This document shows, piece by piece, positions 16,025 to 24,644 of a stretch of DNA of 64,000 nt. The notes under the pieces are model-generated. The model was not told the origin of the DNA and searched no databases. It saw nothing but the letters and a program-made list of their open reading frames with translations. Made by a program: the position numbers and the translations under genes. This stretch comes from UBA1876 sp003446665 (GTDB taxonomy: Bacteria; Synergistota; Synergistia; Synergistales; Thermovirgaceae). The DNA lies in contig CP159918.1 of the NCBI GenBank assembly GCA_040616305.1, positions 2,139,406 through 2,203,405 on the forward strand. The letters run 5' to 3'. Position 1 is the stretch's first letter, and each line of letters begins with the position of its first letter.

Positions 16025-16543
16025 ATGATAGAGCTTTTGAGAAAACGCCACAGCATCAGAAAGTTTGAGGACAGGCCCGTGGAACCCGAGAAGGTGGAGA
16101 CCCTCAAGGAAGCGGTGCTGAGGGCTCCTTCTGCGGGAAACCGCAAGTCCTGGGAGTTCGTCTTCGTTGACGACAGGGAAACGCTTAAAAAACTCGCCCA
16201 GGTAAGGGGCTCGAGCTCGTCCTTTCTAAATGAGGCCACCCTGGGCATTGTCGTTTTGGGCAACGAGGAAGTGGTCGAACTGTGGGTGGAAGACGCTTCC
16301 ATCGCGGCCATGATCGCCCAGTTGACGGCCACATCCCTGGGGCTGGGGTCCTGCTGGACCCAGATCCGGCTCAACGAGCACTCGCCGGAGCAGTCCGCAG
16401 AGGACTACGTGCGGGAGCTTCTGGGCATCCCCGAAAACTACAGGGTGCTCTGCATCCTTGGCGTGGGCTACCCGGCGGAGCAAAAAGAGGATATCCCGAA
16501 AGAAAAGCTCCCCTTCGAAAAGATCCACGTCAACAAATTCTAG
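16025..16543 (+). CDS. Nitroreductase-family flavoprotein, copy 1
   Basis: 172 residues from ATG 16025 (GGGAGG 9 nt upstream). The FMN-binding start RKRHSIRKFEDRPV, the RAPSAGNRKSWEFV segment and the TATSLGLGSCWTQIR helix are typical of small nitroreductases, which use NAD(P)H and FMN to reduce nitro compounds or quinones. A TATAAT at 15978-15983 is a plausible -10. The next gene is a tandem paralogue. Confidence 0.85.
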   Translation: MIELLRKRHSIRKFEDRPVEPEKVETLKEAVLRAPSAGNRKSWEFVFVDDRETLKKLAQVRGSSSSFLNEATLGIVVLGNEEVVELWVEDASIAAMIAQLTATSLGLGSCWTQIRLNEHSPEQSAEDYVRELLGIPENYRVLCILGVGYPAEQKEDIPKEKLPFEKIHVNKF

Positions 16544-16555
16544 GTAGGCCCGACC

Positions 16556-17074
16556 ATGTTCGAACTTTTCAGAAAACGCAGAAGCATCAGAAAGTTCGAG
16601 AAAAGGCCCATCGAGCCGGAGAAGGTGGAATTGCTCAAGGAGGCTTTGCTCCGGTCGCCTTCGTCCCATAACTACAGGGCCTGGGAGTTTGTCTTTGTGG
16701 ACGACCCGGTGCTGCTCGAAAAACTGTCAAAGGCAAGGGGCGGCAGTTCCGCCTTTTTGGAGGGGGCGCCTCTGGGGATCGTCATACTGGGCAACGAAGA
16801 GACAGCCAACGTGTGGGTTGAAGACGCGGCAGCGGCGGCCATGAGCGCCCAGCTGGCGGCGACGGCCCTGGACTTGGGGTCCTGCTGGATCCAGATCCGG
16901 CTGCGCGACCATTCGCCCGAAGAAACCGCCGAGGAATACGTCAAAAAAATCCTGGACATCCCCGAACCGTACAGAGTGGACTGCATCATCGCCGTGGGCT
17001 ACCCGGCCGAAGAAAAAGCGCCCTATTCCAAAGAGGAACTCCCCTACGAAAAGATCCACGAGAACGGGTTTTAG
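16556..17074 (+). CDS. Nitroreductase-family flavoprotein, copy 2
   Basis: 172 residues, starting 12 nt after copy 1 and highly similar to it along the whole length (FELFRKRRSIRKFEKRPIEP; RSPSSHNYRAWEFV; ATALDLGSCWIQIR). A tandem duplication with retained active-site segments; the two may form a heterodimer or differ in substrate. A strong bidirectional terminator follows. Confidence 0.85.
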   Translation: MFELFRKRRSIRKFEKRPIEPEKVELLKEALLRSPSSHNYRAWEFVFVDDPVLLEKLSKARGGSSAFLEGAPLGIVILGNEETANVWVEDAAAAAMSAQLAATALDLGSCWIQIRLRDHSPEETAEEYVKKILDIPEPYRVDCIIAVGYPAEEKAPYSKEELPYEKIHENGF

Positions 17075-17081
17075 GTTTTAA

Positions 17082-17119
17082 AAACCGGGGGTCCGGGCCT
17101 CGGGCCGGCCCCCCGGTTT
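17082..17119. terminator. Bidirectional terminator
   Basis: Arms aaaccgggg (17082-17090) and ccccggttt (17111-17119), with further G/C pairing inside, lie exactly between the convergent nitroreductase and malic enzyme genes. Confidence 0.8.
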
Positions 17120-17121
17120 AA

Positions 17122-18312
17122 TCATGCCTTCCTTGCCACTCTGCTTTCTTTCGCCGCCCGGGCCACGGCTTCGGCCACCGCCGGGACCACCCTCGGGTCG
17201 AGCGCCCCGGGGATTATGTATTCCGACGAGAGCTCTTCTTCCGTGACCAGCTCCGCCAGAGCCCTGGCCGCGGCCATCTTCATGGCTTCGTTGACGCAGG
17301 TGGCCCGTACGTCCAAAGCCCCCCGGAAGATGCCCGGAAAACCAAGGCAGTTGTTTATCTGGTTGGGAAAGTCGCTCCGCCCCGTTGCGATGACCGACGC
17401 CCCTGCTTCTTTCGCCTCCTCGGGGAAGATCTCCGGCGTGGGGTTCGCCATGGCGAAAATGATCGGGTCCGGCGCCATGGAGCGCACCATTTCCTTCGTC
17501 AAAAGGCCGGCCCCCGAGATGCCCAGAAAGATGTCGGCCCCTTTTATGACGTCCGCGAGGCTTCCCTTTTTCTTCTGCCGGTTGGTGACTTTGGCAATGT
17601 CTTCTTTGGCGGGGTTCATGTGTTCGGACCGTCCTTCGTAGATGGCGCCCGCGCGGTCGCAGAGGATGACTTCGCCCGCCCCCGCGGAGAGCAAAAATTT
17701 GCAGATGGCAATGCCGGCGGCCCCGGCGCCGTTCATGACCACCGAGACATCGGAGAGTTTGCGGCCGGTGATCCTGAGCGCGTTCAGGATGCCCGCCAGC
17801 GTGATTACCGCCGTGCCGTGCTGGTCGTCGTGGAATACGGGGATATCGAGGGCGGCCTGCAGATTTTCCTCTATCTCGAAGCACCTGGGCGCGGAGATAT
17901 CCTCAAGATTTATCCCACCGAAGGAAGAGGCTATGAGCGAAACCGTCTCCACAATTACTTTTGGGTCTTTCGAGTTTACGCAGATGGGAAAGGCGTCTAT
18001 GTCTGCGAAACGCTTGAAGAGAGCACACTTGCCTTCCATCACGGGCAACGCCGCGTCGGGGCCGATGTCCCCGAGGCCCAAAACGGCCGTCCCGTCGGTG
18101 ACGACGGCCACCATGTTGCCCTTGGAGGTGACGTCGTAAATGGCGTCGGCGTCGCGCTCGATCTCCCGGCACGGTTCCGCCACCCCGGGTGTGTAGACCA
18201 GTGAAAGGTCCTTCATGGTCTCCACGGGCATCCTGGTTTCCACCCTCAGCTTGCCACGGTGTTTTTTGTGAAGCTCCAACGCCTCCTGGAAAAGCATTTC
18301 GCGTTCATTCAT
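17122..18312 (-). CDS. NAD(P)-dependent malic enzyme
   Basis: 396 residues, the short bacterial form. It decarboxylates malate to pyruvate. Visible: the malate-site start SLVYTPGVAEPCREI, SKGNMVAVVTDGTAVLGLGD, the metal-site segment VFHDDQHGTAVI, the nucleotide fold VVMNGAGAAGIAI and NNCLGFPGIFRG. No C-terminal phosphotransacetylase-like domain is present. GGAGG precedes the ATG. Single gene with its own terminator. Confidence 0.9.
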   Translation of the reverse strand: MNEREMLFQEALELHKKHRGKLRVETRMPVETMKDLSLVYTPGVAEPCREIERDADAIYDVTSKGNMVAVVTDGTAVLGLGDIGPDAALPVMEGKCALFKRFADIDAFPICVNSKDPKVIVETVSLIASSFGGINLEDISAPRCFEIEENLQAALDIPVFHDDQHGTAVITLAGILNALRITGRKLSDVSVVMNGAGAAGIAICKFLLSAGAGEVILCDRAGAIYEGRSEHMNPAKEDIAKVTNRQKKKGSLADVIKGADIFLGISGAGLLTKEMVRSMAPDPIIFAMANPTPEIFPEEAKEAGASVIATGRSDFPNQINNCLGFPGIFRGALDVRATCVNEAMKMAAARALAELVTEEELSSEYIIPGALDPRVVPAVAEAVARAAKESRVARKA

Positions 18313-18438
18313 CGCTTTTTTTGCCTCCTAAAAATGTAATTTCCCGATACGTGCTTCCCTTTGTGTTTAACGTGTTTTATCTTAACAGTAAAGCTCTCGT
18401 CGCGGAGAATTGACGGTCGCCAAAATAAGGAATAATGC

Positions 18439-18705
18439 TTGAAGAGCATTTTCAGCCGACAAGGCCCCAAAAGGGAGGAAGACATCATCTCCGCCGTCCG
18501 GCCGGGGACAACACTTTTGGGCATCACCAACCACGACGGCGCCCGTGAAGTTCTGAAGGTCTCAGGAGGGCGGATCGATATCGCTCCCGTTGAAACGGGG
18601 ATCAGCGACAGGCGGAACGTGGAAATCGTCTCGGGACTCGCCGAAGGCGACCTGGTCGTCCGCGACACCGGGCAGGACCTCGCAGACGGAACCCGGGTAA
18701 GGTAA
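18439..18705 (+). pseudogene. C-terminal remnant of an RND efflux adaptor (membrane-fusion protein)
   Basis: The last ~50 residues (APVETGISDRRNVEIVSG, LAEGDLVVRDTGQDL) match the membrane-proximal end of HlyD/MacA-type adaptors. The hairpin, lipoyl and barrel domains are missing and no pump or outer-membrane gene is nearby. A relic left by deletion. Confidence 0.7.
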
Positions 18706-18787
18706 CGGAACATTCCTTCAATCCCTTCGGGCATCCATTGCTGCTAGAATATGGGAAACGTTTACAAAACACCCGTGGAGGAAATCC

Positions 18788-19693
18788 ATGTCGAACATGG
18801 TGCTGCTCATTGTCTGTTTCATCATCGGCATCGCATTGAGGCGGGCCAGGGTGCTGCCCGAGGCAACTCCGAAGGTACTCAACGCCTACATAATCTACGT
18901 GGCGCTACCGGCCCTGGCGCTGCTTCACATCCATGGGCTCGAGCTTTCTGCAGGGCTTGTATACCCGGCGGCCATGGCCTGGGTGCTCTTCGGGGGAGCC
19001 TTTCTTTTTATTTTGCCACTCGGGAAAAGGATGGGTTTTCCCCCAGGGACCATGGGGGCCCTTTTCCTGACGGCGGGTTTGGGGAACACGTCCTTCGTGG
19101 GGCTTCCCATGATAGAGGCCTTTTACGGCCCCGAATACCTCGGCATCGGGATCCTGGCGGACCAGCTGGGGTCCTTCCTGGTCCTGTCGACGGTGGGAAT
19201 CGCGGTGGCAGCCGCTTGTTCGTCGGGAAACACGTCCGGCAGGGATATTTTGCGAAAGGTCTTCACCTTTCCCCCTTTCGTCGCCATGATAGCGGGCTTC
19301 GCCCTCATGGCCGTCCCCTTCCCGGGCTGGGCCGAAGGCGTTTTCGAGCGACTCGGCGGCACCCTCTCCCCCCTCGCGCTGATCTCCGTCGGCTTTCAGC
19401 TCAGACTGGGTGACCTCAAGCAAAAAACCGGGCCCCTTGCCCTGGGGCTTTTGTACAAGCTCGTCATGGGGCCCGCCCTGGTCGCCCTTCTTTTTGTCGT
19501 GATCCTGGGGGCTCGGGGAGTCCATATCCAGGTGACACTTTTCGAGGCGGCCATGGCCCCCATGATAACCGGCAGCATCGTCGCCGCGGAACACGACCTC
19601 GACCCGTCACTTTCGTCCCTCATGGTCGGCGTGGGCATTCCCCTGTCATTTCTGACACTGCCCCTTTGGTTCCAGCTCCTCCGCGCAATCTGA
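18788..19693 (+). CDS. AEC-family (auxin efflux carrier-like) transporter
   Basis: 301 residues with about ten hydrophobic segments in two similar halves. The family signatures LNAYIIYVALPALALL near the N-terminus and TAGLGNTSFVGLPMIEAFYG in the middle are clear. Bacterial members move malate, malonate or related organic acids; the malic enzyme gene upstream on the other strand makes an organic acid plausible, but this is inference. GGAGG precedes the ATG. Confidence 0.85.
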   Translation: MSNMVLLIVCFIIGIALRRARVLPEATPKVLNAYIIYVALPALALLHIHGLELSAGLVYPAAMAWVLFGGAFLFILPLGKRMGFPPGTMGALFLTAGLGNTSFVGLPMIEAFYGPEYLGIGILADQLGSFLVLSTVGIAVAAACSSGNTSGRDILRKVFTFPPFVAMIAGFALMAVPFPGWAEGVFERLGGTLSPLALISVGFQLRLGDLKQKTGPLALGLLYKLVMGPALVALLFVVILGARGVHIQVTLFEAAMAPMITGSIVAAEHDLDPSLSSLMVGVGIPLSFLTLPLWFQLLRAI

Positions 19694-19700
19694 ACCCCTT

Positions 19701-19728
19701 GGGGTCAAGTCTTTACTTTTTGTATTTT
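19701..19728 (+). repeat. Divergent REP
   Basis: Reads ggggtcaagtctttactttt, then tgtatttt: the REP with several substitutions. It lies at the 3' end of the decayed RAYT gene, matching the arrangement at the intact RAYT, and may be that relative's own REP subtype (compare 32028-32051). Confidence 0.75.
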
Positions 19729-19737
19729 CTCTTTCAG

Positions 19738-20340
19738 CAACCCTTTTCGCCAACAAACTCACCGTCGTATAATGCAGCCCCAAATGGTCGGCCACTTCCC
19801 TCAACTTGTACCCGTGAACTCTGACGGCTTCGAAAATCTTTATGTTCTGCGCAGCCCTGTCGTCATCCCCTGAAAAGAGTTATTCCAAGGAGGGCCGTGT
19901 CACCAAAACCTCACGTCTCAGGTGATCGCTCGCCTGGAATTTATCCTTCAACCAAGGTTCCATCTTTTGAATGTAGCTTTCCCTCCCGAGGATGCTCCCC
20001 TTGAGATTTTCCCACGGGTTCGCGTCAACTCCGGCGACAACAAAGGCCCGGTAATCATCCATCGCCTGTTGGAGATCATCATCAAACTGAGACAATAGCC
20101 AAATGGTTTCGAGGAATTCGGGCTTTTTTTCAAAATCCGCCGTGGCCCGATAGCTGCTCCAGGGCCATAAATCCGGCGTTCGTACCAAGCCGGCTCTCAC
20201 GGGATTTAAAACGATGTATCTTGTCAATTCAAGAAGATAGTTTCCCTTTTCAACCAAAATGGACTTGAATCTCCCCTGAAACAGGTGACCCACCCGTTCA
20301 TGGCGGTTGTTGAAATCCTGTGTATAGACGCCGTTCAAGG
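19738..20340 (-). pseudogene. Decayed REP-associated tyrosine transposase
   Basis: The frame starting at 20338 gives NGVYTQDFNNRHERVGHLFQ and VLNPVRAGLVRT, closely similar to the intact RAYT at 27584, but the first ~80 residues with the HUH motif are missing. A nonsense codon (TAA, 19884-19886) follows VTRPSLE. After it, the same frame continues with the C-terminal helix-turn-helix segment (LREVADHLGLHYTTVSLLA). It is therefore 5'-truncated and also interrupted. Confidence 0.85.
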
Positions 20341-20343
20341 GGT

Positions 20344-21033
20344 TCAGGATTTGGAGGTTTCGGCGACCTTTTGGGGTTCGGAGTGGAATTCGAAGCGGAC
20401 GTTCTGGGCGCCGAAGGCACGCGCCAGGGACTCAAGGGTCTTTCTCGCCGACTGTTCCACGTCGGGGCAAAGTCCGCTGATCACGGATTCGGCCTGGGCC
20501 TCGGCGGCCTGTTTTGCGGCGTCCTTCAGCCTGTTCTTGTCCTCCTCGCTGAAGCCGACACCGAGGATAGTGTTCAAAAGGTCAGGCAGCAGCAAGGGCA
20601 ACAGCTTGCAGCGCTGCTCATCGTAGAACTTCACGTCCCGGATGCTCGTTTCGTGCAGGCAGGGCGGCATCTTCAGAAGGAATGCCCCTTCCGATTCCTC
20701 GATGATCTCGAACTCGGGGCTTCTCAGGTCGTACCGGAAATCGATGACGAACTCGAAAATCATGGCCATTTTCTTGTTGGAGAGGATCCAGGAGAAGTAC
20801 TTCTTGCCTACCTCCCCCCATGAGTGCCCGACCTCAGTCACGATCTCCCGGGTCATCACCTTGAAGACCGACAGCTGGCCGATCTCCTTGATCTGTTCAA
20901 TACTTGAGTACACCGTCGTCTCACGGCCTCTGTTTCGTTTGAAAATCAACCGGAAGACCGCGTAAAGCACAATCGCGAATCCGAATCCAAGCGCCACGGC
21001 CACAAGCGTATTCACCTGGTCACCCCCTGTCAT
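20344..21033 (-). CDS. DUF4230-like membrane-anchored protein
   Basis: 229 residues. One N-terminal membrane segment (TLVAVALGFGFAIVLYAVF) is followed by a basic patch and a soluble region starting SSIEQIKEIGQLSVFKVMTREIV, the part that resembles DUF4230. The function of that family is unknown. The last residues (AETSKS, stop) run into a ggggttcaggattt sequence that looks like a collapsed REP, so the C-terminus may have been altered by the neighbouring RAYT relic. Confidence 0.7.
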   Translation of the reverse strand: MTGGDQVNTLVAVALGFGFAIVLYAVFRLIFKRNRGRETTVYSSIEQIKEIGQLSVFKVMTREIVTEVGHSWGEVGKKYFSWILSNKKMAMIFEFVIDFRYDLRSPEFEIIEESEGAFLLKMPPCLHETSIRDVKFYDEQRCKLLPLLLPDLLNTILGVGFSEEDKNRLKDAAKQAAEAQAESVISGLCPDVEQSARKTLESLARAFGAQNVRFEFHSEPQKVAETSKS

Positions 21034-21149
21034 GTCACACTTATCGTACCACTCCGGTTACTCAACGTTCTTAATTTACAAATAGCAACTTGGCCCGAAT
21101 CTTTCTTGTTTTATTATTATAGTGGTTCACAGAGTCTCTGGGGAAAATA

Positions 21150-21473
21150 AGATAATCAAGGCAAAAAATGGATCTATCTGGGGTCGGCCTTCTGGACCTA
21201 CCGCACGGTGGCGAATCTCGTCAACCCCCACCACAGCCGCCTCATCGGCATGGTCCTCCTGGATGGGAAACCATGAAAGACGAAGCGCTCGTCCTGCAGC
21301 CTGTCATCGACAAGAGCGCTGCGGAAATCCTCCGCAGGGACTCCGCTCTGGCCCGAAAATTCATGACCACCTGGTCCTGCGGACGTGCCCATATGGCCCT
21401 GGAGCGAACCCGTGACATCATCGCCGACCTCCACACGAAAATCGCCGAAGAGGGATATCAGTGGCAGGGGTGA
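21150..21473 (+). pseudogene. Remnant of a C69-like peptidase
   Basis: Near 21180 one frame reads LGSAFWTYRTVANLVNPHHS then RLIGMVLLDG, resembling the late part of dipeptidase family C69. The rest (ALVLQPVIDKSAAEILRRDS, ARKFMTTWSCGRAHMALERT) continues in a different frame from 21273. No N-terminal catalytic region exists. A frameshifted 3' fragment is the best reading. Confidence 0.5.
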
Positions 21474-21548
21474 CACCTTCAAGCTCGCCCAAAAGTATAA
21501 TGTCGGAAGAATCGTCGGGGAAAAACGGATCAGGGAGAGAGGATCGTC

Positions 21549-21629
21549 ATGAAGAAATTTATCGCTCTTCTCATGGTCGTTGCTTTCATAACCATCGGCG
21601 GGGCAGCTTTCTGCGGCACACCCTCTTAA
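21549..21629 (+). pseudogene. Orphan signal peptide (26 codons)
   Basis: ATG 21549 follows a GGGAGAGAGG ribosome site and encodes MKKFIALLMVVAFITIGGAA then FCGTPS and a stop. It is a textbook signal peptide with no mature part, ending exactly where the convergent PDZ protein gene ends (21626). Probably the surviving 5' end of an exported-protein gene; a tiny secreted peptide is the alternative. Confidence 0.5.
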
Positions 21630-23107
21630 TAGAGATGCTGCGCAGGGATTTCCTTCGGAAGCTTCACATTAAGCGTCTGCGTTTTCCCTTCCCTCTCGAC
21701 CACTACAGCAAGAGGCTTTCCGAGATTATCCTGGATAATCATCTTGAAGTCTTCAAGGCTCTCCCTTTCGCCGAAGGTATGCCCGCCGGCGGAAACGATT
21801 CGGTCCCCCGGCCTGAGTCCCAGGGACGCCCCGAAACTGTCGGGGAGGACGACCAGCAATGAAAAAGGAGTTTCGGGGCGTGCGACAACCCCGATCCTGA
21901 AACTCGACGGCCTGGGCACAAGCCCGAGATCGTAGGTGGTTTCAGGCAATAAAGCCTCCCTGAATTCCTCTGAAGCCTCCATGAGGTCTGCAACTTTCGA
22001 TTCCGGGTTCGAAAGGGTGTCGACGACGATCTGCAGGTGGGCCTGGCACCTCCTGAAAAGGTCCTCCGCCTGGGGCGTCCAGGAGTCAGCCTGCTGCCCC
22101 ACGACAATGGACTGGATAAAGTATTCTATCGCCTGGTTCTGGTTTCGCCCCGCCGTGACAGCTGCCGCAAGCGCCCTTGATCTGAGGGCGTCTTCGGTAT
22201 TGATGCCGGAGGTTTTTCCCAGGACCTGCTGAAAACGAATCTGTTCGTTGTAGATCTCCTGCGGGACGCCTTCCTTGAAACCATACCCTTTCGATTTCAC
22301 GTTGGCCCAAACATACAAAGCCCTGTTGCTTGAAAGGAGATTCAAAAACCCTGCAAGATCTCGGTCAAGCTCCGCAAAAACGTTTTCGGCGGGAAGGTTT
22401 TCCTCCTGCGCGGTTTTCTTTGACCCGGCGGGAACGCTCCCCGGCCAGGGTCTTGCCTCCGCCGAAAAATCAAGGACTTGAATATAAGCTGCAGGAACAA
22501 GGACTCTTCGCAAGCCCTGCCCCTGGCCTTCCTCAAGCAGCATTCCCACGACCCCGCCGTCGGGACCCAGGACGGGAGCCCCCGTCAACCCTTCGGGCGC
22601 ATCACCAAAGAGCAGGTACCGCTCGACGCCGCCCGGGCCCTGGTGGATTTCGGCCACCTGAAGCTGGACGAAGCCGAAATCGCCGTCTCGCGCCGCAGCA
22701 CAGTGGACGGCCGCACCGGGATCTAGTCTCACCGGAGCCAGGTTTAACGGGGCTTTCGCCGGTGCCTGCAGCTTCAAAAAAGCCAGGCCGTGCCCTTCAT
22801 CCGAGTCCACAACCCCCGCAGCATCCATGACGGAGCCGTCGGGGAAACGGAGTTCCACCTTGCGGGCGTCTTCTAAAAGGGAAAGGGCGGTCACCGCTAT
22901 GTCGCCGTGGCCCGACAGGAAGGCCATGCCCGTTACTGTTTCACCCGAATCTGTCACAACTGTGACCGTCGCAGTCGATTCCAGGGCTTTCGAAAGCTTC
23001 CGCCAGTCAAGCTGCTGTGCCTCTGTGGGATTGGAGAAAAACGATATCGCCGATAAAAACGCCAAAAGAGCTATTGCGAAACAAAGCCGTCTCAAGGAAC
23101 CCATCAC
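21626..23107 (-). CDS. Exported trypsin-like/PDZ protein with a degenerate active site
   Basis: 493 residues. Signal peptide (LCFAIALLAFLSAISFF), then a DegP-like trypsin fold, a helical middle, and a C-terminal PDZ domain (SLGLRPGDRIVSAGGHTFG). At the catalytic positions the usual TNxHV is VTALSLL, the usual DLAxLK is GLAFLKL, and the usual GNSGGP is GLTGAPV, so His, Asp and Ser all appear lost. Likely a periplasmic binding or scaffold protein rather than a protease. Confidence 0.7.
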   Translation of the reverse strand: MMGSLRRLCFAIALLAFLSAISFFSNPTEAQQLDWRKLSKALESTATVTVVTDSGETVTGMAFLSGHGDIAVTALSLLEDARKVELRFPDGSVMDAAGVVDSDEGHGLAFLKLQAPAKAPLNLAPVRLDPGAAVHCAAARDGDFGFVQLQVAEIHQGPGGVERYLLFGDAPEGLTGAPVLGPDGGVVGMLLEEGQGQGLRRVLVPAAYIQVLDFSAEARPWPGSVPAGSKKTAQEENLPAENVFAELDRDLAGFLNLLSSNRALYVWANVKSKGYGFKEGVPQEIYNEQIRFQQVLGKTSGINTEDALRSRALAAAVTAGRNQNQAIEYFIQSIVVGQQADSWTPQAEDLFRRCQAHLQIVVDTLSNPESKVADLMEASEEFREALLPETTYDLGLVPRPSSFRIGVVARPETPFSLLVVLPDSFGASLGLRPGDRIVSAGGHTFGERESLEDFKMIIQDNLGKPLAVVVEREGKTQTLNVKLPKEIPAQHLY

Positions 23108-23312
23108 TCCCTCCTCCTTTGGGTCGTCCTAAAAATGTAATACAACACAAGACTATTATACGGCTTTTCTCATCCCTTCGACCATTTGGTCAACGAAAAC
23201 CGCAGCCGACTGAAATATTAAACATGCTTGCCCGGGTGACGTCTTGAGGTCACCCGCATTCTTCTTCATGTCCGTTATTCTGACTCAATCGTCTCGGGCG
23301 TCGTGAACCCCC

Positions 23313-23339
23313 AGGGTCAGATCTTTATTTTTAGGATTT
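23313..23339 (+). repeat. REP at the 3' end of the YibE/F-like gene
   Basis: Full-length REP whose inverse strand encodes the last residues (KILKIKI) and stop of the YibE/F-like gene. Confidence 0.9.
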
Positions 23340-24528
23340 TCTTCCCTCCAGCCGTAACCCGGGGATTGACCGTCGACTCCTCCTGACCCCGGGTATAGAA
23401 GAACCCTCCGATAACCGCCGTCAGCGGCGCTACTGCGACGAGGCCGAAACTTCCCACCAGGGTATGAAGTATTTCAGCTGCGACATAATTAAGGTTAAGT
23501 ATGTTGACCAACGGGGTCCCCTGGCCTATGAAAACCATGAGCATCGTGCTATAACCTCCGAAATACGCCAGAAGCAACGTGGTTGTCATGGTCCCTATAA
23601 CCGCCCGACCGACCTGGAACCCCGAACGGATACCTCTTGCAAGGTCCAGTTCTGGACGATGTAGATATATCTCGTTCATCGAGGCCGACACATCCATGGC
23701 CAGGTCCATAACCGCGCCGGAAGAGGCGATGAAAATCCCGGAAAGGAAGATCTTCCCAAGGTCGAGGTGAGGATAGCCGGAGTAAAGAAGCGTTTCCGCG
23801 AAAGGTTTTACTGCCCCGTGAACAGCGAAAAGCCTGCCGAAAAGGATCGAAAGCACGCAGGTTAGACAAAGCCCGGCCGTGGCACCCAGAAAAGCCACCA
23901 GGCCCTTGCGGTTGACGCCGGCTACCAGAAAGATGATGACCCCCGTCAGGGCGGCCGTCACGGCCGCGGATAAAACTAACGGGTCGTAGCCTTCGAGATA
24001 TCCCGGCAGCAGAACCTTCCACAGCATGACAGCGGTGAAAACAAAGGAAAGAATCGCCTTTACCCCGGTCCATCCGGCGAAGACCACTACAAGAAGCACG
24101 AAAAGCCCGAGGAGGACGGCCTCGATATCGAGCCTGTAGCGGTCGATCAACGTGACGTCTATTATGTTCCCCCCATCGGTGTCTACAACGGCGAGGACGC
24201 GGTCCTGCGGCCGAAAAAACTTGTCGAGTTCCATCTTGCCCACAAGCTGGTTCTGCGCCTCCGCTACTTCGCCCTTCCAGGGACCGTCCAGGAAACTGAC
24301 TTCCAGAATTTGCTCTCCCGCTTTTACGATTCCAAATTGCTGAACCATCGAGTTATCGGCGGAAAGAACCACGGCTTTCGCATGCACCCGGTTTTGCGGC
24401 TGGGCTGTCGAGAGTTTTATACCCGGAATGTATATTATGAAGACGGTGAAAAGCGCCACCAAAAGGACAAAAATCTTCTCCCTGTCTTTTAAAAAATTCG
24501 AAAGTGATGGGCTTCTTCTGTCACGCAT
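23317..24528 (-). CDS. YibE/F-family membrane protein
   Basis: 403 residues with an N-terminal anchor (IFVLLVALFTVFIIYIPGI), a ~100-residue outside domain and about seven to eight further membrane segments. The YibE/F signatures include GVKAILSFVFTAVMLWKVLLP, FIASSGAVMDLAMDVSASMNE and NYVAAEILHTLVGSFGLVAVAPLTA. It is presumably a transporter-like protein; the substrate is unknown. The final KILKIKI and stop are encoded by a REP, so the native C-terminus has been replaced. Confidence 0.85.
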   Translation of the reverse strand: MRDRRSPSLSNFLKDREKIFVLLVALFTVFIIYIPGIKLSTAQPQNRVHAKAVVLSADNSMVQQFGIVKAGEQILEVSFLDGPWKGEVAEAQNQLVGKMELDKFFRPQDRVLAVVDTDGGNIIDVTLIDRYRLDIEAVLLGLFVLLVVVFAGWTGVKAILSFVFTAVMLWKVLLPGYLEGYDPLVLSAAVTAALTGVIIFLVAGVNRKGLVAFLGATAGLCLTCVLSILFGRLFAVHGAVKPFAETLLYSGYPHLDLGKIFLSGIFIASSGAVMDLAMDVSASMNEIYLHRPELDLARGIRSGFQVGRAVIGTMTTTLLLAYFGGYSTMLMVFIGQGTPLVNILNLNYVAAEILHTLVGSFGLVAVAPLTAVIGGFFYTRGQEESTVNPRVTAGGKKILKIKI

Positions 24529-24580
24529 GTCACTGCTTCACCTCCAGGTGATTTCGCGCTTTCCTTAAATAAAATACAGG

Positions 24581-24609
24581 GGGGCGGAAAGGGTTGAACT
24601 TTCCGCCCC
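24581..24609 (-). terminator. Terminator after the alkaline phosphatase gene
   Basis: Arms gggcggaaag and ctttccgccc form a strong hairpin. On the minus strand it is followed by a T-rich tract (tgtattttattt), right for the phosphatase transcript ending at 24645. Confidence 0.8.
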
Positions 24610-24644
24610 GCATGAAGGGGTGGAGAAGGAATTACAGGAGGTGT

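Noticed and set aside
18309..18734. 141-residue minus-strand frame upstream of malic enzyme
   Set aside because: It is antisense to the efflux-adaptor remnant, whose sequence is clearly recognisable on the + strand.
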